Shown: one piece after another, positions 1-8,280 of the stretch | How positions within the stretch are numbered: the first letter of the stretch is position 1 | Layout: every line of letters begins with the position of its first letter | Assembly: GCA_022826565.1 (NCBI GenBank) | Contig: JAJDUP010000002.1 | Coordinates: 1-35,437 of the forward strand | DNA: 35,437 nucleotides | DNA from: Gemmatimonadota bacterium | Lineage (GTDB): Bacteria; Gemmatimonadota; Gemmatimonadetes; Longimicrobiales; Gaopeijiaceae | Direction: 5' to 3' | The notes under the pieces: model-generated | Seen by the model: the letters and a program-made list of their open reading frames with translations, nothing else | Told to the model about the DNA's origin: nothing | The model's database searches: none | Made by a program: the position numbers and the translations under genes

Positions 1-1
1 C

Positions 2-646
2 GGGAAGTCGAGGGACGAGCAGGGCCGCCTGCTGCTCGAATCGAACCCGCTCAAGGGCTTGAGGACACCCACCGAGAAGAATCCGAAGCGGGTCGTCCTC
101 ACCGGACGCGAGTACCGGGCGCTTCTGAAGGTGTCCGGCCAGATGGACTGGCGGTTCCGCGTCGCGCTTGTGCTCGCGCACGAAACCGGGCACCGCATCG
201 GAGCCATCCGCCAGCTTAGGTGGGACGACATCGACTTCGACAGCGCGACCGTCCTCTGGCGCGCCGAATACGACAAGTCGGGCTACGAACACCGCACGCC
301 GCTGACGCCCGAGGCGCTCGCCGCTCTGGTGGAGGCGCGAAGGATCAACCCGGGATCGGGGGACGCACCGATCCTGCCCGCGCCGAGGAACCCCTCCGCC
401 TGCATGAGTTGCGCGCTGACCCAGGATTGGTGGAGCAGGGCCGAGAGGCTCGCGGGACTGGAGCCGAAGCCCGGCAGGGGCTGGCACTCGCTCAGGCGCA
501 AGTTCGCCAGCGACCTCATGGACCGGCCGCTGAAGGTGCTTTGCCAACTCGGCGGCTGGAAGACGGCCAAGACGGTGCTCCGGTGCTATCAGCGAGCCGA
601 CGAAGGACAGCTTAGGAACGCGTTGGAAGCCCGCCGGAGGCATTGA
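2..646 (+). CDS. Tyrosine recombinase/integrase, 5' end off the window
   Basis: Catalytic domain of a lambda-type tyrosine site-specific recombinase, which cuts and rejoins DNA through a covalent 3'-phosphotyrosine. The frame is open from base 2 and reads sensibly upstream of the TTG at 59 (GRLLLESNPLKG), so the gene starts outside the window and the TTG is not the real start. Counting from that TTG, the catalytic set is visible: R46 in HRIGAIRQLRW, H143-x-x-R146 in WHSLRRK, W167 in GGW and the nucleophile Y177 in RCYQ. Spacing fits the family and the C-terminus looks complete. It points inward to the accessory region and may have integrated it. No attachment site could be identified. Confidence 0.9.
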   Translation, partial: GKSRDEQGRLLLESNPLKGLRTPTEKNPKRVVLTGREYRALLKVSGQMDWRFRVALVLAHETGHRIGAIRQLRWDDIDFDSATVLWRAEYDKSGYEHRTPLTPEALAALVEARRINPGSGDAPILPAPRNPSACMSCALTQDWWSRAERLAGLEPKPGRGWHSLRRKFASDLMDRPLKVLCQLGGWKTAKTVLRCYQRADEGQLRNALEARRRH

Positions 647-1303
647 GGTCGAGGTTACGACTTGGCGGGAGCCAAGCAGCGGGAATCCGGGCCGCAATTC
701 TCGTAAGTTCAATCCTCACAACGGAGTCACCGCTTGAATGCAAATGCCGGCCCGGCGGCACTTTGATGAAGCAGACTGGTGATACGCCCATGGTCGTCGG
801 GCGTGTCGTCGGCGGAACACGCGAAAACGGCCACCGTTACCAACACCAAGACCAGGGACGGCACGACGTTTCCCACCCAGGACCTCTTGCTCCCGGAAGG
901 ACAGCCATTTCTTGAGCAGTTGGTAGCCACCGAGCCGATACTCCCCGAACCGGGGGACGCGTCCCCTTGGTGTCCTCGGTTTCTCGCCATTCTAAGCCCG
1001 TCCCGACGACCGCGACAAGGTAAGCTGCTCCCCTCGTGAACCGGCAAAGCCACCTCGCTCGTGAGCGGGATCAAAGCCTTGCGTCGCCCTGAGGCGTGGT
1101 CTAACCTGTCGGCGTCCCAACCAAGCAGGAGCCCATGTCGGGCGGCGCTCTGAATACAACAGCCACTTTTCCCGGCCGAGGGGTAGCTCCCCGAAGCCAC
1201 GGCGAATAGGAGCGACAATCCGCTTTCTCCTGTGTGGTTGGGACAACGGCCCGGCTCCACGTCCCAGAGCCGGGGAACTGTTCGATTCACAGGAGAAACC
1301 TTC
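647..1303. other. Gene-free stretch before the LRR-protease gene
   Basis: I see no convincing gene in these 657 bases; the open frames on both strands lack family features. An 8-bp perfect stem with a 9-base loop (CCCGGCTC at 1250-1257, GAGCCGGG at 1267-1274) lies shortly before the next gene. It could be a leader hairpin or a weak terminator. No tRNA-like cloverleaf was seen. Confidence 0.4.
1291..1296 (+). promoter_or_regulatory. Ribosome binding site that sets the start of the LRR-protease gene
   Basis: AGGAGA lies 7 bases before the GTG at 1304. The frame is open further upstream, but this site together with the lipoprotein signal that follows the GTG fixes the start. Confidence 0.75.
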
Positions 1304-4300
1304 GTGCGCCGCACTCCCACCGCGCTCACAGCCGCCGCCGTGGTCCTCTTGGCGGGCTGCGCCGACGAGACGATCGCGCCCGACGCGGCGCCGCCGAACC
1401 AACCCCCGGTCCTCGTGCGCGGCGTGTCCGCCCAGACGCTCCGGCACGGCGAGCAGAGGAAAATAGACCTGACCGGGGCGTTCCACGATCCGGACGGGGA
1501 CACGCTGGCCTACACGGCCGCCAGCTCGGACTCGTCGGTCGTGTTCGCGGGGCTGCTTCCCGGCCCGGTCGTCGGCATCGCGGGACTAGCCCAGGGCGAA
1601 GCGGCGGTCACGGTGGTGGCGCGCGATCCGGAGGGGCTGGAGGCGCGGGCCGTCCTTCCGGTTTCGGTCACCGAGAACCCGGACCGGGCGGCCTTGGTGG
1701 CGCTCTACGAGGCGACGGGTGGGCCGGATTGGCGTCACAACGACAACTGGCTGACCGATGCCCCGCTCTGGCAATGGTCGGGGGTCGATGTCGATTCGAC
1801 CGGGCGGGTGGAAAGGCTGCAACTCGGCAGCAACAACCTGACCGGGCCGATCCCCCTGGAGTTGGGGAACCTTGCCGCGCTCGAATGGCTGGACCTCTCC
1901 GAGAACAACGCCCTGACCGGGCCGATCCCGCCGGAGCTGGGCAACCTGACGACGCTGGAATGGCTGTACCTCAGCAACGGCCTGACCGGCCCGATCCCTC
2001 CGGAACTGGGCCGCCTTGCCGCGCTGCGAGTGCTGCGCCTCTCCGAGAACAACGCCCTGACCGGGCCGATTCCTCCAGAGCTGGGCGACCTTGCCGCGCT
2101 CGAATGGCTGGACCTCTCCAGGACCGGCCTGACCGGACCGATTCCGCCGGAGTTGGGGAACCTGTCCGCGCTGGAAAATCTGAACCTCATTGGCACCGGC
2201 TTGACCGGACCGATTCCTCCGGAGTTGGGGAACCTTGCCGCGCTGGAAGATCTGCGCCTCCGTGACAACGAAGGCTTGTCGGGGCCGATTCCTCCAGAGT
2301 TGGGGAACCTCGCGGCGTTGCAAGAGCTGTGGCTGTCCAGCAACGGCCTGACCGGGCCGATCCCCCCGGAGCTGGGCAACCTGACGACGCTGGAAGCGCT
2401 GCACCTGGACGGCAACGGCCTGACCGGGCCGATCCCCCCGGAGCTGGGCAACCTGACGACGCTGGAAGCGCTGCACCTGGACGGCAACGGCCTGACCGGG
2501 CCGATCCCCCCGGAGTTGGGGAACCTCGCCGCGCTGAGAGTGCTGCACCTCCGAGACAACGAAGGCTTGTCGGGGCCGCTGCCGGCGACCCTGACGGCGT
2601 TGGAAGAGCTGGGGGGGTTGTTTATCGACGGCACCGGACTATGCATACCGGGCACTAGGGAGTTTCTGGATTGGCAGGAGCAAATCGGCACTTTCTTCGG
2701 CGGAGCGTTTTGCAACGAAGCCGACCGGCCGGTCCTGGAAGAGCTGTACGCGGCGGCCGGCGGTCCCGATTGGACCCGTTCGGACGGCTGGCTCGGTTCG
2801 AGCCCGGTACTCGCGGACTGGCATGGGGTGACCACGGACTCGCTGGGCCGGGTGGCGGGCCTTTCCCTTCCGGCGAACAACTTGGCGGGGGGGATCGCTC
2901 CGGTGTGGGCGTTGACCGAACTGGGATCCCTGGACGTTGGGGACAACCCGCGTCTTCAGGGGCGGTTGCCGCTGGTGCTGACCCGTCTGGCGCTGGACAC
3001 GCTGCGCTTTTCGGGAACGGGGCTGTGCAGCCAGCTGGACGCTCGCGAATGGCTGGAATCCATTTCCGTTGTCGAGGGCACCGGCGAAACGTGCGAGCCC
3101 CTGTCGGATCGCGACATCCTGGTCGCGCTCTACGAGGCGACGGACGGGCCGAACTGGAGCGAAGGCTGGCCGCGGGGCATCCCTTGGCTGACGGATGCCC
3201 CGCTTTCGGAATGGCATGGGGTGGAGGTGAACGACGAGGGCCGCGTGACGGGGCTGGGCCTCCACGGCTTGACCGGCCTGATCCCTCCGGAGCTGGTCGG
3301 CCTCGCCGCGCTGGAATCACTGAGCCTCTATTCCCGCACCGTCCTCGGGCCGATCCCTCCGGAGCTGGGCCGCCTGTCCGCGCTGCGAAGGCTGGGCATT
3401 GACGGCACCGGCTTGACCGGGCCGATCCCCCCGGAGCTGGGCGACCTTGCCGCGCTGGAAGGGCTGTCCCTCTCCGGCACCGGCCTGACCGGGCTGATCC
3501 CTCCGGAGCTGGGAAACCTCGCCGCGCTGGAACGGCTGGACCTCTCCAGGACCGGCCTGACCGGACCGATCCCGCCGGAGCTGGGCGACCTTGCCGCGCT
3601 GGAAGGGCTGTACCTCGTCGACACCGGCCTGACCGGGCTGATCCCCCCGGAGCTGGGGAACCTCGCCGCGCTACGAGGGCTGTACCTCAACGAGAACGAT
3701 CTGACCGGGCCGATTCCTCCGGAGTTGGGCGACCTGACCGGGCTGGTCGAATTGGATCTCTCCTACAACGAAGGCTTGTCGGGGCCGCTGCCGGCGACCC
3801 TGACGGCGATGAAATGGCTTCGGTGGTTTCGCGCCTCAAACACCGGACTATGCACCCCGGCGGACCCCGAGTTTCAACGGTGGCTGGAGGCACGGTCGCA
3901 CTGGGCTCGCAGGTGTGAGGCGGCGGCGGCCTACCTGGTCCAAGCGGCCCGGCGGCGGGGCTTTCCGGGGCCACTGGTGGCGGGACGCGAGGCGCTGTTG
4001 CGGGTGTTTCCGATGGCGCCGTCGGGAAGAAACCGGGTTCCGGTGCCGCCGGTGCGGGCCGTCTTCCACGCCGGGGGGGCGGAAGTGTACACGGTGGACA
4101 TTCCGGGCAAGCCGGGGCCGCTTCCAACGGAGATCGAGGAGGGCAGCCTCGCGATTTCCGCCAACGTCAAGATACCGGCCCACGTGCTGCGGCCGGGACT
4201 GGAAATGGTGGTCGAGATCGACCCGGACGGCACGCTCGACCCGTCGCTCGGCGTTGGTGGACGGATTCCGGAGGGTGGCCGCCTGGCGCTCGATGTCCAC

Positions 4301-5383
4301 GCCCTGCCGACCATGAAGCTAACCGTCGTGCCGTTCCTGTGGACGGAAAACCCGGATTCCTCGATCCTCGCCAAGGTGGAGGGCATAGCCGCCGATCCGG
4401 AAGGCCACGAACTGTTGCGGCTCCCCCGCGCGCTCCTCCCCGCCAGCGATTGGAGTGTGACCGCGCACGAACCCGTCTGGACGGACATTCAACCGTCGTT
4501 CGCCAACTACTACGACCTGTCGAGCCGAATGTCTGCCATTCGCGCCTTGGAGAACGGCCGCGGCTACTGGATGGGCACGTTGACGAACTGGGGGGGAGCG
4601 GCGGTGCGCCCCGGCTGGACCAGTGTCTCAGCGCTCGACGGGGCTACCATCGCGCACGAGTTGGGCCACAACATGAGCCTCGGTCACGCACCCTGCGGCC
4701 GGCCGACCTTCTCTGACGGGGGCTTCCCCGACCGCGAGGGCCGGATCGGCGCGTGGGGCTACGACTTCACCGCCAACAAACTCATGCCGCCTCAGACGCC
4801 GGACGTGATGAGCTACTGCCGTCCGGCATGGATCAGCGACTACTATTTCACGAAAGCGCTCAACCATCGGCTGAAGGCGGAAACCGAGTCCTCCCGAGCC
4901 CCGAAGACGATGGCCTTGCTGCTGTGGGGCGGCGACAGCGAAGGCAACGGCCCGCGCCTCGAGCCCGCGTTCGTCGTCGACGCGGCGCCGGTGCTGCCGG
5001 ACTCGGCGGGCGGCTACACGCTGACGGGCCGGGACGCCGGCGGACGCGAACTGTTCTCGCTCGCGTTCGCCATGCCGGAGATCGCCGACGGCGGGGAAGC
5101 GGCCGGCGGCTTCGCCTACACGCTGCCCGTCCGGCCGGGCTGGGAAACTCTGGCGAGCGTGACGCTGACGGCGCCGGACGGCCGGACCGCGACCCTCGAC
5201 GGCTCGACGGACCGGCCCATGTCGATCCGCCGGGACCCGCGTACGGGCCGGGTGCGGGCGTTTCTCGGCGGGGACGTGGCGGCCGTCCAGGCGGACGGCG
5301 GCAACGAGGGCCTGGCGGCCGCGCTGGGCACGATGGCTGTCACGAGCCGGGGGTTGCCCGCTCCGGACGCCTGGCGGCGGTAA
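1304..5383 (+). CDS. Large surface lipoprotein: Ig-like domain, leucine-rich repeats and metzincin protease
   Basis: Predicted exported lipoprotein of 1359 residues. The GTG start gives a signal peptide ending in a lipobox with C19 (VVLLAGC). Residues about 30-125 form an Ig/cadherin-like domain (HDPDGDTLAYT). Three modules each begin with a [VL]xxLYxA[TA]xGPxW motif (near residues 128, 474 and 602). Modules 1 and 3 carry long arrays of plant-type 24-residue LRRs (LTGPIPPELGNLxxLExLxL); module 2 has few and degenerate ones. After about residue 870 comes a metalloprotease: HELGHNMSLGH at 1118-1128 gives three zinc-binding His and the catalytic Glu, and the Met-turn is DVMSYC around M1169. The metzincin consensus Gly is Ser here. 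A C-terminal beta-rich domain follows. Likely a cell-surface or secreted adhesin-protease. It stands alone beside the integrase, so it may be mobile cargo. Substrate unknown. Confidence 0.88.
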   Translation: MRRTPTALTAAAVVLLAGCADETIAPDAAPPNQPPVLVRGVSAQTLRHGEQRKIDLTGAFHDPDGDTLAYTAASSDSSVVFAGLLPGPVVGIAGLAQGEAAVTVVARDPEGLEARAVLPVSVTENPDRAALVALYEATGGPDWRHNDNWLTDAPLWQWSGVDVDSTGRVERLQLGSNNLTGPIPLELGNLAALEWLDLSENNALTGPIPPELGNLTTLEWLYLSNGLTGPIPPELGRLAALRVLRLSENNALTGPIPPELGDLAALEWLDLSRTGLTGPIPPELGNLSALENLNLIGTGLTGPIPPELGNLAALEDLRLRDNEGLSGPIPPELGNLAALQELWLSSNGLTGPIPPELGNLTTLEALHLDGNGLTGPIPPELGNLTTLEALHLDGNGLTGPIPPELGNLAALRVLHLRDNEGLSGPLPATLTALEELGGLFIDGTGLCIPGTREFLDWQEQIGTFFGGAFCNEADRPVLEELYAAAGGPDWTRSDGWLGSSPVLADWHGVTTDSLGRVAGLSLPANNLAGGIAPVWALTELGSLDVGDNPRLQGRLPLVLTRLALDTLRFSGTGLCSQLDAREWLESISVVEGTGETCEPLSDRDILVALYEATDGPNWSEGWPRGIPWLTDAPLSEWHGVEVNDEGRVTGLGLHGLTGLIPPELVGLAALESLSLYSRTVLGPIPPELGRLSALRRLGIDGTGLTGPIPPELGDLAALEGLSLSGTGLTGLIPPELGNLAALERLDLSRTGLTGPIPPELGDLAALEGLYLVDTGLTGLIPPELGNLAALRGLYLNENDLTGPIPPELGDLTGLVELDLSYNEGLSGPLPATLTAMKWLRWFRASNTGLCTPADPEFQRWLEARSHWARRCEAAAAYLVQAARRRGFPGPLVAGREALLRVFPMAPSGRNRVPVPPVRAVFHAGGAEVYTVDIPGKPGPLPTEIEEGSLAISANVKIPAHVLRPGLEMVVEIDPDGTLDPSLGVGGRIPEGGRLALDVHALPTMKLTVVPFLWTENPDSSILAKVEGIAADPEGHELLRLPRALLPASDWSVTAHEPVWTDIQPSFANYYDLSSRMSAIRALENGRGYWMGTLTNWGGAAVRPGWTSVSALDGATIAHELGHNMSLGHAPCGRPTFSDGGFPDREGRIGAWGYDFTANKLMPPQTPDVMSYCRPAWISDYYFTKALNHRLKAETESSRAPKTMALLLWGGDSEGNGPRLEPAFVVDAAPVLPDSAGGYTLTGRDAGGRELFSLAFAMPEIADGGEAAGGFAYTLPVRPGWETLASVTLTAPDGRTATLDGSTDRPMSIRRDPRTGRVRAFLGGDVAAVQADGGNEGLAAALGTMAVTSRGLPAPDAWRR
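2348..2491 (+). repeat. Exact 72-bp tandem duplication in the LRR array
   Basis: Two consecutive 72-bp units (2348-2419 and 2420-2491) are identical and encode one 24-residue LRR each (LTGPIPPELGNLTTLEALHL plus DGNG). A third, diverged unit starts at 2492. Silent sites are also identical, so the duplication is recent or was homogenised. Confidence 0.95.
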
Positions 5384-5415
5384 AGAGGGCCCAACCCGGC
5401 CGGGGGGCGACGGCC

Positions 5416-5431
5416 TGACCACATTCATGGC
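5416..5431 (+). repeat. Left copy of a 16-bp direct repeat shared with the parA start
   Basis: TGACCACATTCATGGC is identical to 7896-7911, and similarity extends to about 28 bases with four mismatches. The two copies bracket the four minus-strand small genes and the TnpB relic. This copy sits just after the LRR-protease gene. Confidence 0.7.
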
Positions 5432-5478
5432 GTGACAGGAACGCGGGCCGGGGCGGGCACGGGTTAAAACGGGGGAGC

Positions 5479-5880
5479 TTACCCGCCTTGCTCGCGCTCA
5501 CCGAGCCGCCGGATGGCGTCCAGTATCTCCCGGCGCCCTTCCGTCGCTCGGGTCTCCATCCGGTCCAGCCGCCCGCTCACGCGGTCCAGCCGGCCGCCGA
5601 TCCGGGTCTCCATCGCCGCCCGTTCGGTCTTCGCCTCGGACGCCTCCCGCTCGATCTTCGCCTCGATGTGCGGAAAGTCGTTCGTGGCCAGCTTGTCGGA
5701 CAGAGCCTTCACCTCGGCGCGCACTTCGTCCGCCGCCTCCCTCGCCGCGTTCCGCATCCACGGGCGGAACATTCGGCCGAGCGTCCACGCCAGCCCCGCG
5801 AGCGTTGCCGCAACGCCGACGGCAAGGGACAGCCACCGCACCACCTCGGGCCAGCTCATGGCGGCGGCTGCCTCAGTCAT
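5479..5880 (-). CDS. Small membrane-anchored coiled-coil protein
   Basis: Protein of 133 residues, family not recognised. Residues about 13-33 (VVRWLSLAVGVAATLAGLAW) form one membrane helix. The rest is highly charged and predicted coiled coil (AREAADEVRAEVKALSDKL, then RIGGRLDRVSGRLDRMETRA heptads). Likely inner-membrane anchored with a cytoplasmic coil. Such proteins occur beside holins in phage-like cassettes and in mobile elements, but nothing here proves that role. It is the last of four minus-strand small genes. The start has only a weak purine-rich site. Confidence 0.6.
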   Translation of the reverse strand: MTEAAAAMSWPEVVRWLSLAVGVAATLAGLAWTLGRMFRPWMRNAAREAADEVRAEVKALSDKLATNDFPHIEAKIEREASEAKTERAAMETRIGGRLDRVSGRLDRMETRATEGRREILDAIRRLGEREQGG

Positions 5881-6052
5881 CTTCTTTTCTCAATCGGGAT
5901 TCTCCGAACTCCGGTTTCCACCAGTCTACCCGCCCGCGATGATCGCAGCAAGGGCGTTCTTTTCTGATGTGACGAACCGGCTTTGCCGGGGCCGAGATAC
6001 CGCAACACGGTCTCCGCTACCTGCTTCAGTATCGCTCCCCGGTAGTCCGCCT

Positions 6053-6172
6053 TCAACGGCCCTTCCTCATTCTGGTCGCTTCTTCATCTTGCTCTCCCGT
6101 GCGGTGTTTCGGGGGTGCGGCCTGCTCCGTTCGCTTCAGTTCCTCCAGCCTCTTCTCGCTCACCTTAGCCAT
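6053..6172 (-). CDS. Possible 39-residue charged protein
   Basis: Short frame starting at ATG 6172, overlapping the end of the 6160-6381 gene by 13 bases, with a GGGGGTGG ribosome-binding-like run 8 bases upstream. The product (MAKVSEKRLEELKRTEQAAP...) is very charged and helical, with no known family. Support is only the overlap with an upstream gene and the ribosome site; it could be chance. Confidence 0.35.
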   Translation of the reverse strand: MAKVSEKRLEELKRTEQAAPPKHRTGEQDEEATRMRKGR

Positions 6173-6381
6173 GCGGCCACCCCCTGCAGGATGAAACCCA
6201 AGAGGATGAGTCCCAAGGCCGTACGCCGAGCCGCGACGACTCCCGTCGCCAACTTGTCGGTCAGTATCCTGTCTTTTCCCACCGCCACCGCGTTGGGCGG
6301 CAGACCGTGCCTGAACAGAACCACCACCCCGATGATGTCCAATAGCAGGCCGGCTGAATTCATTGCTAACGCTACGCTCAC
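6160..6381 (-). CDS. Small two-helix membrane protein
   Basis: Protein of 73 residues with two hydrophobic stretches: about residues 9-22 (SAGLLLDIIGVVVLF) and 54-70 (ALGLILLGFILQGVAAWL). A short charged loop lies between them. The GTG start at 6381 is supported by AAGGAG 5 bases upstream (plus-strand 6387-6392). Family not recognised. It belongs to a minus-strand cluster of small genes that looks like accessory DNA. Confidence 0.6.
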   Translation of the reverse strand: MSVALAMNSAGLLLDIIGVVVLFRHGLPPNAVAVGKDRILTDKLATGVVAARRTALGLILLGFILQGVAAWLR

Positions 6382-6445
6382 GCTTTCTCCTTGTGGTTGA
6401 CGGAACCAATCAGAGGATAAGGTAATCAGCGCGGACGGGATCCGA

Positions 6446-6832
6446 CTACTTCAAAAGGTTGAAACCGCACTTGCTGATCCGTTGTTCCAGCCAGCGCAGA
6501 AGCCTGCAACGGAGATGCTCTATCTCTGCGTGAAACGGGTACACCAGACCATACCGTGAGCCCGTCGCACCTCTAACAACCTTTTCTGATCTCGCCAAGC
6601 GGTATGCCCAAGGAGTGCTCCCCTGACAGATGATCCACAGGTCAGAGGGATTCGACAGATACCTTCTCTTTCCGTCCTTCTGACACAGCGCGCATCGTGT
6701 CGGCACCTTTTCGCGGTGATACCAATCGCAAAATCCTTGCCACGCGCTTCTGGCGCGCGATGCCAGTTTGACCCTACCTGCAATCGTAAGCAGGGCGAGC
6801 AGGGTGGTCGAGATCCATGCCATTGTCTCCAT
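6446..6832 (-). CDS. Hypothetical protein with N-terminal membrane segment and CxxC
   Basis: Protein of 128 residues, family not recognised. Residues about 5-19 are hydrophobic (AWISTTLLALLTIAG). The middle has RCALCQKDGKRRYL, a single CxxC that could be half of a zinc site, and two further Cys follow (WIICQ and HLRCRLL). The start ATG at 6832 has AAAGGA about 11 bases upstream. Base composition is visibly lower in GC than the neighbours (about 6.4-6.9 kb), a sign of recent transfer. Confidence 0.5.
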   Translation of the reverse strand: METMAWISTTLLALLTIAGRVKLASRARSAWQGFCDWYHREKVPTRCALCQKDGKRRYLSNPSDLWIICQGSTPWAYRLARSEKVVRGATGSRYGLVYPFHAEIEHLRCRLLRWLEQRISKCGFNLLK

Positions 6833-6995
6833 TCAACATGCTTTCCTTTTAGGGGGGTATTTCGATGGGATAGTCGCTGTTAGAGTATGGCCCTGCCGTT
6901 GGGTTCCACGGGCTAGGATTCGGCTACGGTTCCGGGCATCCGCCCAGGAGTGGTCTTGCCGTCTCGCCGACCGGGACTGCTTTCCGTCAACCGCG

Positions 6996-7684
6996 ATCTA
7001 CCAGACGGCCGCCGACATGCGCACCGCGTTCCAGAACTGACACAGGAAGGTCAGGCGGGGCCAGGGCCTTCCAAGATTCAAGCCCGAGAAGCATGCGCCA
7101 GGAATCTACCTGAGCGGCAGTGGAACCCGCTTCGAGGCCAACCGCGTCCGGCTCCCGAAATTCGGCTGGATGCACTGGCGGGGCGGGAATCTGCCCGCCC
7201 GGCGGCTCGATGGTTCCAAGAGGCGCACCACGCGCGGTATGGTCTCCGGCCGCGTCTGGCGAGACGCCGGCGAGCGGTGGATGTTTTCCTGCATCTTCGA
7301 ATGCGGTCCGGTGGACGCCACCCCTCCCACTGTGACTCGGGGCGAGGTGCGTCAAGAGGGCAACAGCATCGTTGTGGAACTGGACGGCACACCCCCCAAA
7401 ACGATTCTGGTCGATCCGGACGAGCGTCTGGCCGCCGAAAGACTGCGGCTGAAACGGTTGCAGCGGCGCTTGAATCGGTGCGAGGACGGATCGAGACGGA
7501 AGGCGCGCCTCTTGGAGCGGTTCCGTATCGTCGCGCGGCGAATCAGAAACCGTGAGCGCGACCGCCACCACAAGCTGACCACGACCGTGGTGCGTGCGGC
7601 CGGAGTGATCGTCGCAGAGGGGGTCCGGGGTGAGGTCCTGCGGCAACTCGAGTACAAGACGGAATGGCACGACCGCGAGCTACA
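6996..7684 (+). pseudogene. Relic of an IS200/IS605-type TnpB protein
   Basis: One frame reads as a decayed TnpB, the RNA-guided nuclease of IS200/IS605 elements. The order of conserved pieces is correct: IYQTAADMRTAFQN (RAYQNFF-like), then an in-frame TGA at 7038-7040, GLPRFKPEKH, ANRVRLPKFGWMHWRG, then RLKRLQRRLNRCEDGSRRK, ARLLERFRIVARRIRNR, HKLTTTVVRAAGVIVAEG and LRQLEYKTEWHDREL. The RuvC-I motif GIDxG is missing. The segment between IVAEG and LRQLEYK is too short, and the zinc finger and last RuvC motif after EWHDREL are absent. It therefore cannot be active. Confidence 0.75.
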
Positions 7685-7808
7685 AGGTACGGCGAGGCCC
7701 GCCGGAACCGGAGCGCGAGAGCGTTCCGAACGCACGTGGAGACCGGCAGGGACAAGCCACCGGTTCGGTGAAACGTGAATCGGTCAAAACGAGGGCCGGA
7801 GTAGACTT

Positions 7809-7860
7809 GAGACCAAAGGCCGGAAACAGGCGACTCGGGTTTAGAGACCGAAGGCCGAAA
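7809..7860 (+). repeat. Short direct repeat downstream of the TnpB relic
   Basis: GAGACCAAAGGCCGGAA (7809-7825) recurs as GAGACCGAAGGCCGAAA (7844-7860), 15 of 17 identical and 35 bases apart. A weaker related stretch (GGTCAAAACGAGGGCCGGA) starts near 7782. In IS605-type elements this is where the right end and guide RNA would lie, so it may be a remnant of that. Function not shown. Confidence 0.5.
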
Positions 7861-7895
7861 GAGACTTCCGGGGGGCTTTTCCTGCCGCCCCGTCA

Positions 7896-7911
7896 TGACC
7901 ACATTCATGGC
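7896..7911 (+). repeat. Right copy of the 16-bp direct repeat, at the parA start
   Basis: Same 16 bases as 5416-5431. This copy ends directly before the ATG (7912) of the parA relic. Confidence 0.7.
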
Positions 7912-8280
7912 ATGGCAAAAACGCTGTCAGTGATCGCGCAAAAGGGCGGAAGCGGTAAGACGACGCTGGCGGTGGCGCATGGGAAGGCGGGCGGGCTGCC
8001 CCTTTGTGATGGACCTCGACCCGCAGGGCTCGGCGATGACATGGAAGCGGTTGCGGCCCGAGCACATGGTCCGCCCGGTGGTGATCCCGGCGCATCCCCC
8101 CCCGCTTGCAGCGGGTGGTCAACACGGCTGTGCCCCCCGGCCCCCGCCGCTCGGGGCGCGGGTGGCCCATGCACGCGCCTTCACTTCCGGACGGACCGCC
8201 CAGGAGAGACCGAATCCGCGTTCGCCGGGCCGCCGAGATCGAACGCCATATACCGCTGGACCATGGAGACGAAGACATGA
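7912..8280 (+). pseudogene. Broken ParA-type partition ATPase
   Basis: A ParA/Soj-like ATPase that would segregate a plasmid or element. The Walker A is intact in frame one (MAKTLSVIAQKGGSGKTTLA). The sequence then jumps to frame two (GCPFVMDLDPQGSAMTWKRL, the Walker A' region, and VVIPAHPP), then to frame three (LQRVVNTAVPPG). The end returns to frame one (IYRWTMETKT, stop 8278-8280). About 120 codons remain of the usual roughly 210, so a central block including Walker B is also deleted. The stop overlaps the next ATG (ATGA), preserving the ancestral parA-RHH operon arrangement. Confidence 0.82.

Noticed and set aside
647..800. Possible tRNA or attachment site next to the integrase
   Set aside because: No cloverleaf pairing or T-loop consensus could be found, and no matching repeat at the other side of the element.
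1586..2946. Long open frames antisense to the LRR region
   Set aside because: They arise from the repeat structure: regular LRR codons leave several other frames open. The products are repetitive shadows with no signals of their own.
1822..3850. Possible CRISPR-like regular repeats
   Set aside because: The period of about 72 bases is coding LRR repeats in one frame; there are no unique spacers between identical repeats.
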